Positions 1-6,108 of a DNA stretch of 9,334 nucleotides are shown here, piece after piece (within the stretch, counting starts at the first letter, position 1; each line of letters opens with the position of its first letter). Position numbers and translations under genes: made by a program. The stretch lies in assembly GCA_964438715.1 (NCBI GenBank), contig CAYTLQ010000112.1, positions 1-9,334 of the forward strand, given 5' to 3'. Origin of the DNA: CAYTLQ01 sp964438715. Lineage in GTDB: Bacteria; Bacteroidota; Ignavibacteria; Ignavibacteriales; Ignavibacteriaceae. The notes beneath the pieces are model-generated. The model was not told the DNA's origin and did not search any database. It was given only the letters and a program-made list of their open reading frames with translations.

Positions 1-751
1 GGTACCAGAGCACAGTATCGAACATTTGGAAGTATAGTATCCAGAATCCGGAATAAATAATAATCATTAGGATGAAGCGAAAATCGGTAAGTACCATCAA
101 AGCACCCTCAAGAACTTCACCTATTGTTTTCGTTGACTTAGGTTTTTCAGGTTCTTTATATACTAAAAGATTGAGGAGAAGAAGCCAGCCTGTTCCAACA
201 GCCGCCATTATAAATATGTAACTATAAGAAAACTGTTTTAGATAGGGTACCAGCAAAAGTGGAAAAATAAAAGCGCCGAGGTTTATGGACCAGTAAAAAA
301 TTCCAAACCCCAGAGTAGAATTCGATTCATTAGTAGTACGAGCTATTGTACCGGAGATAATTGGCTTAAAAAAGCCTGCACCTACTGCCATAACTATAAG
401 GCTGATAAATACTGCAGCATAAGCTGTAAATAAACTTGTGAGAAAGTATCCAAGGCTTAGACATGCAAAAGCAAAAAACAAAGTCTTCTTATATCCAAAT
501 CGATCGGCAAGCGCCCCCGAGAGAATAGGAAGAAGATAGAGAAGGGGCTGAATAGTACTTTTAATAATCCCAACACTTTCTTTTGTAAATCCCAGCCCAC
601 CTTCATCTGCAGCCATTACAAGATAGACCGATAAAACTGACATTACACCATAGTAGGAACCCCTTTCAAAAAATTCCATTATAATCACTGTCCAGAAATT
701 TTTAGGAAAGGTTTTCAGATTCTCAATAAAACCACTTTTTTTTTCGTCCAT
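1..751 (-). CDS. POT-family MFS transporter, C-terminal part outside window
   Basis: This is the first 250 residues of an inner-membrane transporter read leftwards from ATG at 751-749; the 3' end lies beyond base 1. The POT hallmarks are visible: an ExxER helix-1 motif (EFFERGSYYG, E26, E29, R30), an MFS loop 2-3 motif GALADRFGYKK near residues 79-89, a lysine in FFKP (K129) and the FYxxIN-type signature FYWSINLGA (about 152-160). In characterised POTs these residues serve proton coupling and peptide binding, so proton-driven uptake of di- or tripeptides is the likely role; the substrate itself cannot be read here. It is a clear paralogue of the transporter at 1322-2629: YLLPILSGALADRFGYKK here matches YLLPIFAGALADKFGFRK there. 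No strong Shine-Dalgarno precedes the ATG (only GGAAAAAAG). Start and frame are secure; family membership is more certain than substrate. Confidence 0.88.
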   Translation of the reverse strand, partial: MDEKKSGFIENLKTFPKNFWTVIIMEFFERGSYYGVMSVLSVYLVMAADEGGLGFTKESVGIIKSTIQPLLYLLPILSGALADRFGYKKTLFFAFACLSLGYFLTSLFTAYAAVFISLIVMAVGAGFFKPIISGTIARTTNESNSTLGFGIFYWSINLGAFIFPLLLVPYLKQFSYSYIFIMAAVGTGWLLLLNLLVYKEPEKPKSTKTIGEVLEGALMVLTDFRFILMIIIYSGFWILYFQMFDTVLWY

Positions 752-866
752 TCTTTTTTCCGTTCATTTGATTTTTAATGCATTGATACAGTTGGTTTTT
801 AATAATTATTAACTCTAATTTACAACTCTATTTATTTTTTCCTAAGTGATATTTTGGAAACTTTTG
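752..866. promoter_or_regulatory. Divergent intergenic region between transporter and DUF1232 gene
   Basis: This very AT-rich 115 bp gap must hold the promoters for both the leftward transporter and the rightward small gene, if each has its own. It contains one perfect 14 bp palindrome at 799-812, listed separately. I could not find a convincing sigma-70 pair or an exact Bacteroidetes TAnnTTTG element on either strand, so promoter positions are not assigned. Confidence 0.4.
799..812. repeat. Perfect 14 bp AT-only palindrome
   Basis: TTAATAATTATTAA reads the same on both strands and sits roughly mid-way between two divergent starts (749-751 and 867). That is where a shared operator would be expected. 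It is made only of A and T in an AT-rich gap, so chance is a real alternative. Confidence 0.35.
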
Positions 867-1307
867 ATGCAGCAATATGAAGAAAATTTTTACCACAAAA
901 TAGTGAGTGAAATAAAAAACTGGGAAGGGGGAAAGGAAGCAGTAGAAAAATTCAAATGGGGACACTTTGTTCCATTTGCCCCTGATATATTTCTGTTACT
1001 AATTCACATGAAATATGATGAAAGTGTCTCAGATATACACCGCTCCCGAATTGAAACCGGAATACAATATTTCTTAAATCCTGATGATTATCTTCCTGAA
1101 AATGTACTCGGACCACTTGGTTATTATGACGATCTGGTTGTCGCAGCTTATGTATTGATGGATGTAGTAACAGAAAGCGGCACAACAAGCCTCATAACGC
1201 ATTGGAATCGACAGGAAGACATTATTGACCTGCTGAAAAATATTCTTGGTAACGCCGAAGCAATGTTGGGTAAAGGGCTATGGTCAAAAATCCGGATGCG
1301 ATTGTAG
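867..1307 (+). CDS. DUF1232 (YkvA-like) small protein
   Basis: This 146-residue protein has the short DUF1232 core: a helix with YFLNPDDYLPENV followed by GPLGYYDDLVVAAYVL, counterpart of the family's 'Y..sPiDliPd..p.lGylDDl' pattern, about residues 61-98 from this start. The first half (MQQYEENFYHKIVSEIKNW and on) is hydrophilic with no signal peptide. The family function is not established; some members are small membrane-associated proteins. I chose ATG 867 because GGAAA lies six bases upstream; a GTG at 846 in the same frame would add seven residues and has no ribosome-binding site. It lies between two transporter paralogues but on the opposite strand, so it is not in an operon with either. 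Its TAG stop faces the stop of the next gene across 14 bp, with no terminator hairpin between them. Confidence 0.75.
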   Translation: MQQYEENFYHKIVSEIKNWEGGKEAVEKFKWGHFVPFAPDIFLLLIHMKYDESVSDIHRSRIETGIQYFLNPDDYLPENVLGPLGYYDDLVVAAYVLMDVVTESGTTSLITHWNRQEDIIDLLKNILGNAEAMLGKGLWSKIRMRL

Positions 1308-1321
1308 CCAGCCCAGACGAC

Positions 1322-2629
1322 TTATTGCTTTTTGCCAAGTTTTGAGTAAATATACATTAGAATAGACGAAATTACTCCAATACCTGTCATTGTAGCGAAA
1401 AGTAAATCTGGTTTATTTTGTTCATTAACAAAAACCTGATACGCCCAGCCACCAAAAGTACCACCAAATCCCCAAGCTATTGCAATCGGAAGAAATGCAT
1501 AACCCTGAAAGAGTCCTGCTTGTCCCGCAGGGGCAATATCAGCAATATATTCATAGAATCTGGGGGCTTGAATTTGTTCACCAATAGAGAAAATAACAAT
1601 GCCGATAATAAGTATCAGGTTTCCTGTGTACCACTCACTGCCAAGTAGTGAAAATTTTGAATTACCTGTGATAGGTAAAACGAAGTACCACAAAAGCCAG
1701 CAAACTGTAGCTAAAACAAATCCAATGAGTATAGCAGTCTGAGTCGGTATTTTTTTCGTAAGCCTGTTGATTGGTAGTTGTAATAGAATAATCGTCCAGG
1801 CTCCGGCAGAAATTATCAGTTCAACAGGAGCATCGGCGCTGATAAAATCGGAAACATAAAATGGGACAATGATAAAAAATTGCCAGAAAAGCATCCAATA
1901 CAATCCAAAAAGTAGTAAGAACAATATGAAACGGAAATTGAGCAAGACAAGCAACATATTTTTCAGAATATCTGCGAGTGTTTTATGTCCTGTTTCGTCT
2001 TTTGTCGGAGGTTCATTAAAGTACAATCTGGTTGTAATAAACATTAAGGCACAACTGATTGCCGAAACGAGATAAACTGAGGCAATTCCAATGTGGTCAC
2101 GAACCAAAAAAGCAAGGAATGGGCCAATTGCCGCACCTGTGTTTACAAGCCAGTAATAAATTGCATACCCGAGAGATTTTGTTTCATTGTTTGAAGTAAG
2201 AGCTACAGTACCCAAAACACTAGGCTTGATAAACGCTCCTGCCATAGCAGTAAAAATGAGAATGACAAATAGCAACCAATATTTCGGAAAATTATTGTAA
2301 AGTCCATTGAAAACAGGCATACCAAGTGAACCTATGAGAAAATAACCAACTGCAAGTCCGCCAAATGCGATAGTAAAGGCTTTACGGAATCCGAATTTAT
2401 CTGCCAACGCGCCCGCAAATATCGGCAGAAGATAAATTAGTCCGCCAAAAATACTTGAAAGTTGTCCTGCTTCAATTTCATTAAATTTCAGATGATCCCG
2501 AAGATAGATACTTAAGATGGTAGCCTGCCCGTAATAGGCTAATCGTTCAAAAAGTTCCATGAAATTCGCCACCCAAAAAGATGGATGAAACTGTGCTCTT
2601 ACCGTTGAGAGTTTGCTGATGAAATTCAT
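1322..2629 (-). CDS. POT-family MFS transporter (putative proton:peptide symporter)
   Basis: This complete 435-residue polytopic membrane protein has about 12 hydrophobic segments, shorter than typical bacterial POTs with 14 helices. Signature positions are ExxER in ELFERLAYYG (E25, E28, R29), GALADKFGFRK (about 73-83), K135 in FIKP, the FYxxN-like IYYWLVNTG (about 157-165) and, in the second half, E351 in IGEQIQAP, placed like the helix-10 glutamate of characterised POTs. These support proton-coupled peptide transport; the substrate is inferred. The start is supported by a good Shine-Dalgarno (AAGAGGAA, reverse strand of 2632-2639), the clearest in the window. It is a paralogue of the leftmost gene but is separated from it by an opposite-strand gene. 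Its upstream side is divergent with bamD across 98 bp. Both family hallmarks and full length are present, so it looks functional. Confidence 0.9.
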   Translation of the reverse strand: MNFISKLSTVRAQFHPSFWVANFMELFERLAYYGQATILSIYLRDHLKFNEIEAGQLSSIFGGLIYLLPIFAGALADKFGFRKAFTIAFGGLAVGYFLIGSLGMPVFNGLYNNFPKYWLLFVILIFTAMAGAFIKPSVLGTVALTSNNETKSLGYAIYYWLVNTGAAIGPFLAFLVRDHIGIASVYLVSAISCALMFITTRLYFNEPPTKDETGHKTLADILKNMLLVLLNFRFILFLLLFGLYWMLFWQFFIIVPFYVSDFISADAPVELIISAGAWTIILLQLPINRLTKKIPTQTAILIGFVLATVCWLLWYFVLPITGNSKFSLLGSEWYTGNLILIIGIVIFSIGEQIQAPRFYEYIADIAPAGQAGLFQGYAFLPIAIAWGFGGTFGGWAYQVFVNEQNKPDLLFATMTGIGVISSILMYIYSKLGKKQ

Positions 2630-2631
2630 GC

Positions 2632-2639
2632 TTCCTCTT
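2632..2639 (-). promoter_or_regulatory. Shine-Dalgarno of the second transporter
   Basis: On the minus strand AAGAGGAA is followed by GC and then ATG (2629-2627). It fixes the start of the 435-residue transporter and stands out because most other genes here have no recognisable ribosome-binding site. Confidence 0.65.
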
Positions 2640-2700
2640 TTATTACTGCATTGGGGAGTTATTTTGTTCTTTTAGTGCAAAAAATTAATGCTTAAATTAC

Positions 2701-2715
2701 TTAATTTGAAATTAA
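2701..2715. repeat. 15 bp inverted repeat just before bamD start
   Basis: TTAATTT and AAATTAA form perfect 7 bp arms around a single G, ending 12 bases before the bamD ATG. The site could be an operator overlapping the promoter or initiation region of the operon. It contains only one G, so it may be chance in AT-rich DNA. Confidence 0.35.
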
Positions 2716-2727
2716 ATCTTACAAATA

Positions 2728-3513
2728 ATGCAAAAATACTTTAAATTTTTATCAGCGTTCTTTCTACTTTTACTCCTCTTGTTTCCATCTTGTACGCCGG
2801 GTACGGAAACTGCAAATCTCTCACCGGAGGATAAGTTCAAAGAAGCTATGGCACTTTATCAGGATGAGGACTATGAATTTGCTGTTAAAGAATTTGAAGC
2901 GTTACTCCTACAATATCCCGGCAGTGAAATAAGTGACGATGCGCAATATTACCTTGCACAGACACGCTTCAAGAGAGGAGAGTATCTTCTGGCAGCCTAT
3001 GAGTTCAGTAAGCTCATAAAAAATATGCCTGCCAGTTCCTTTTTAACAGATTCACAGTATTACCTCGCTGAATGCTATTTTCAGTTATCTCCAAATTTTA
3101 GTTTAGACCAACGATATACCGAAAAAGCAATTGATGAGTTTCAGGCATTCATTGAAATTTTTGGTACAGACTCCCGCGTAACAGAAGCTGAAGCGAAAAT
3201 AAAAGAATTAAGGGAAAAACTTGCCCTGAAGGAATTTAATGCCGCAAATATTTATGAAAAAATGGAGTATTACAATGCTGCTATTCTGGGATATACGAGG
3301 GTAACTGAAATTTTCCATGACACAAAATACGCACCGCTGGCATCTTATAAAAAAATCGTATTACTTAACACCAGAGAGCGATTTTCTGAAGCATTGTTGG
3401 AAATAGACCAATTTCTTCAGAAGTATAAAAATGATGAAAAAACTCAGGAAGTTCTGAATCTTAAGAAAGATTTGGAAAACGCAACAAAAATTTCAGATGC
3501 AGAAAAGAACTAA
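2728..3513 (+). CDS. bamD: Outer-membrane assembly lipoprotein BamD
   Basis: This 261-residue lipoprotein has the features of BamD (ComL/YfiO), the essential lipoprotein partner of BamA in inserting beta-barrel proteins into the outer membrane. A signal peptide with a long leucine run ends at FPSC, giving lipidation at C22 (Phe at -3 is slightly atypical for a lipobox). TPR helices follow from about residue 33 (KEAMALYQDEDYEFAVKEFE; DAQYYLAQTRFKRGEYLLAA; DSQYYLAECYFQL). The BamD-typical stretch SPNFSLDQRYTEKAIDEFQ lies at about 121-139. The length matches the family. It is the first gene of the rightward operon, and its last 17 bp overlap the thioesterase start. The ATG has no Shine-Dalgarno, but the signal peptide begins right after it. 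Confidence 0.93.
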   Translation: MQKYFKFLSAFFLLLLLLFPSCTPGTETANLSPEDKFKEAMALYQDEDYEFAVKEFEALLLQYPGSEISDDAQYYLAQTRFKRGEYLLAAYEFSKLIKNMPASSFLTDSQYYLAECYFQLSPNFSLDQRYTEKAIDEFQAFIEIFGTDSRVTEAEAKIKELREKLALKEFNAANIYEKMEYYNAAILGYTRVTEIFHDTKYAPLASYKKIVLLNTRERFSEALLEIDQFLQKYKNDEKTQEVLNLKKDLENATKISDAEKN

Positions 3514-3979
3514 AACCGTTTCTGAAACACTAACTCAGATGACAGAGTTGGTGCTTCCACAACATACGAATCAGCTGGGGAACTTACTTGGCGGGCAGTT
3601 AATGCATTGGATTGATATTTGTGCCGCGCTTTGTGCCTATAAATTGAATGAAAAGGTTTGTGTTACTGCCTCGGTTGACCGAATTGATTTTCATCATCCG
3701 ATAAGACTTGGTGATGTCGTTACATTAAATTCCTCAGTAAACAGAGTCTTTAAAAGTTCAATGGAAGTTGGCGTTAAGGTATTTGCTGAATCCTTTAAGG
3801 AAGGGAGAAAAGTCCATTCGAATACTGCTTATCTTACATTTGTCTGTGTTGATAGTTATGGCGCGCCTCTGGAGGCTGTTCAGGTAATTCCGGAAACCGA
3901 TGAGGAGAAACGGCGGTATGAGGAGGCTCTTTACAGAAGGGAGCAGCGACTACAAGAAAAAAACAAATCAGATAAATAA
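3497..3979 (+). CDS. Acyl-CoA thioesterase, hotdog fold (YciA/ACOT type)
   Basis: This 160-residue cytosolic enzyme is predicted to hydrolyse acyl-CoA thioesters to free acid and CoA. It is a single hotdog domain with the family's block N25QLGNLLGG (N25, G28, G32, G33) followed by MHWID with D40, then VDRIDFHHPIRLGD (about 60-73) in the position of 'F..Pv..Gd', and a final strand TAYLTFVCVD. Asn25 and Asp40 correspond to the residues implicated in catalysis in related acyl-CoA hydrolases. The C-terminal 30 residues are charged and helical. The start at 3497 overlaps bamD by 17 bp. A second ATG at 3539 would avoid the overlap, but the earlier start keeps a KTVSETLTQMTELVLP segment that resembles homologues. 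Chain-length preference cannot be told. Its place behind bamD suggests cotranscription rather than shared biochemistry. Confidence 0.88.
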   Translation: MQKRTKTVSETLTQMTELVLPQHTNQLGNLLGGQLMHWIDICAALCAYKLNEKVCVTASVDRIDFHHPIRLGDVVTLNSSVNRVFKSSMEVGVKVFAESFKEGRKVHSNTAYLTFVCVDSYGAPLEAVQVIPETDEEKRRYEEALYRREQRLQEKNKSDK

Positions 3980-3991
3980 CCACGATCTGTA

Positions 3992-6106
3992 TTGCGAAAC
4001 ACTCAGCACGAACTTTTAAATAGAGAATACCTAAAGAAGTTCTCTTCTTTAATTATCACCTTAATTGCTTATACCGGTATTAGTATTGCAGGCCCGAAGG
4101 TCCCAATTAACGGATTTTGTGTGCTCTCTGAGCCTTCATTGCCGGCTTCATATCAATCAATAATTCCTATTGAATTTAGTCAGGATGCCTATACGGATGT
4201 TCTCGTATATACTCCCGGTTCAAAGATTATTTCAACATTTTTTAGTTCACCACAATTAAGTTTTACTCCTGCTTTTAACGGAGCAATAATTCACGAAATA
4301 AGAAATCTGGTAGTTTTGCCGGTTGCAAAGAAAAAAAATGCATATTTTGCGGGTGTTTCCCGTTCAGGGAAATCGGTTTTTACTTTCTATCTTTCGAAAT
4401 GGGGAACACCAAAAAATTTTCAGTCGCTAATACTTGATTCATATCCTGAAGGTATTTCTGCGTCCGATTGTGATGGTGATGGTGTATCAGAAATTATGGT
4501 ATTCGGCCCCTCGTTTCAGGGCATTCGTGTTATCAAACCATTTGAAAAGTTTAAGGTAATATGGAAAGAAAACAACGGAGTTTTTTCACACGCAGTATTC
4601 ACAGATCTTAATCATGATGGATACGATGACATAGCGGCTTATGAACTCAGAAGTGGAAAAATAAATTTCTTCTTCAATAATAGCAGGGGTGAGTTTCGAT
4701 TTACACGAACATTTCGAACCCGTGGAATTCCCGAACAACTGGCTGGTATTGATTTTAACGCTGATGGGTATAATGATGTTCTTATCCGATCGGGAAGTAC
4801 ACTGGAAGTTTTTATTGGCGATAGTATTACATCTTATAATCAAAGTCGTATAATTAATTTGAAAGAATTGTCAAAATTCATTTACGGCGACTTTAACCGT
4901 GATGGTAAATTTGATATCGCCTCATTAAATAAAATTTCAGGTGGAATAACAATTTTTTTCCAACATAAAGATTTTGAGTTCTATGATGGGCTTAATTACT
5001 TTTCAGATAAGAGTTTCGCTGATATAAAACCTTTTTACAGTAAATTTATAAATGGTATTTTGACGACAGGATCGGGTGGCACGAAAGTCATTCATAATTT
5101 CCGATCACTTTTTGAAAAAAAACCATTTATCTTTCCTCTTATCCCTATTAAGGTAAAGACTTTAGATATAAACAGAGATAAAATAGATGACCTTTGCCTT
5201 CTTGATTCTTCCGGTACTTTTGTAGATATTATTCAGCGAGGTCGTAATGGTATCCCACAATTCATTCATCGTATTTCCACCGGAGTACGGATAACAGATT
5301 TCATCAATTATACTATTGATCGAAATGAGCAAAGACTTGTCATGCAAGTTGCTTTATCTCCGGAATTATTGATTTGTAATCTCGACTCAGACCAAACGAA
5401 CAATAAGTTCAGTTCTAGTTTCTTTGAGCGGCAAATATTGAGCATTTCTTCAATTTCATTAGTCACTGATGAAGTATCAATGCCGGTAATTTTTTTACGA
5501 TCTGAAACAGGAATAAATATTATTCTACCCGGGCGAAGAGAAAGCTCTGAAAAAATTGTTTTGCCATATACTCTCGGAATTGATGAAAGATTTATCCTTT
5601 CAGGTAGTGATGTAGTTTCGGCTTCTTTATTTCCCGGACGGGGAATAAAGTTGAAGAGTTTTCGATTTACCTCACAATTGGTAACAGAGAACTATATTTC
5701 AGATCAGAATACAGACAGAGTACTCGCTATTTATCCATGGGAATCAAGTTTAAATTCTTTTCTTGTGTTCGTTGAGAATAGGGGAAAGATATTAGCATAT
5801 TTTGGTAATATTTCCGGTAATTTTGTCCCATTAGAGATAATCGGTGAAGGTAAAGAAGTATTCAGTAATTCCAATGTATATTTTTCTTTATCGGTGGAAG
5901 GAGCTCCTTTTCATTATATTTACTCACACAAAACATCACGAATTTACCGTTTAACTCTGATAAAGAAAAAGAAAAGTCTGATTTGTTTTCCTGTTTCTTC
6001 TTTTCACAAAATTATTGATTTCACAGTAACGCGATCTACCGGTAATATTCCATACATTCTATCCATTGATGGAGAAAGCCCTAAAATACTGGTGAACAGA
6101 GGGTAA
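3992..6106 (+). CDS. Secreted FG-GAP/VCBS-repeat beta-propeller protein
   Basis: This 704-residue exported protein of unknown function begins at TTG, the only usual start codon before the signal peptide (KKFSSLIITLIAYTGISIA, likely cleavage after A33). Integrin-like FG-GAP/VCBS repeats show as Asp-rich calcium loops followed by a beta strand: D159CDGDGVSE, D205LNHDGYDD, D254FNADGYND, D300FNRDGKFD and D392INRDKIDD, plus a degenerate one at E61FSQDAYTD. Spacing is about 46-49 residues, with double-length gaps (61 to 159, 300 to 392) where a loop has been lost, suggesting a propeller of seven or eight blades over about 55-430. The remainder, about 430-704, is also beta-rich with fainter repeats (for example around DQNTDRVL at 571) and may be a second propeller. 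No C-terminal sorting domain is visible, so it may stay periplasmic or leave by another route. It is followed two bases later by the metalloprotease gene, implying coexpression. Confidence 0.82.
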   Translation: MRNTQHELLNREYLKKFSSLIITLIAYTGISIAGPKVPINGFCVLSEPSLPASYQSIIPIEFSQDAYTDVLVYTPGSKIISTFFSSPQLSFTPAFNGAIIHEIRNLVVLPVAKKKNAYFAGVSRSGKSVFTFYLSKWGTPKNFQSLILDSYPEGISASDCDGDGVSEIMVFGPSFQGIRVIKPFEKFKVIWKENNGVFSHAVFTDLNHDGYDDIAAYELRSGKINFFFNNSRGEFRFTRTFRTRGIPEQLAGIDFNADGYNDVLIRSGSTLEVFIGDSITSYNQSRIINLKELSKFIYGDFNRDGKFDIASLNKISGGITIFFQHKDFEFYDGLNYFSDKSFADIKPFYSKFINGILTTGSGGTKVIHNFRSLFEKKPFIFPLIPIKVKTLDINRDKIDDLCLLDSSGTFVDIIQRGRNGIPQFIHRISTGVRITDFINYTIDRNEQRLVMQVALSPELLICNLDSDQTNNKFSSSFFERQILSISSISLVTDEVSMPVIFLRSETGINIILPGRRESSEKIVLPYTLGIDERFILSGSDVVSASLFPGRGIKLKSFRFTSQLVTENYISDQNTDRVLAIYPWESSLNSFLVFVENRGKILAYFGNISGNFVPLEIIGEGKEVFSNSNVYFSLSVEGAPFHYIYSHKTSRIYRLTLIKKKKSLICFPVSSFHKIIDFTVTRSTGNIPYILSIDGESPKILVNRG

Positions 6107-6108
6107 GA

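Larger units (their letters stand above)
2630..2727. promoter_or_regulatory. Divergent intergenic region upstream of the bamD-ccm operon
   Basis: These 98 AT-rich bases separate the leftward transporter from bamD and should hold promoters for both. On the minus strand AAGAGGAA (2632-2639) is a ribosome-binding site for the transporter. On the plus side the sequence before bamD has no Shine-Dalgarno. A near match to the Bacteroidetes -7 box (TTAATTTG, one mismatch to TAnnTTTG) lies at 2701-2708, but no partner -33 box is seen at proper spacing, so it is only a weak candidate. Confidence 0.4.

Noticed and set aside
1..251. GGTACC at the first base and again at 246-251, suggesting a cloning boundary or repeat.
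   Set aside because: The sites share only a few bases, lie within one continuous transporter reading frame, and there is no vector-like sequence; treated as coincidence.
952..1188. Minus-strand open frame opposite the DUF1232 gene.
   Set aside because: Its translation resembles no family and it mirrors the coding pattern of the real gene; regarded as a shadow.
1258..1333. AAGCAAT and ATTGCTT arms followed by a T run as a terminator between the convergent genes.
   Set aside because: The arms are only 7 bp, AT-rich and 59 bases apart, and both lie inside coding sequence; this is not a credible intrinsic hairpin.
3497..6106. Thioesterase and propeller protein as one readthrough fusion, since they share a frame.
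   Set aside because: The TAA at 3977-3979 is a normal stop, and the second protein begins with its own signal peptide, which makes no sense inside a cytosolic fusion.
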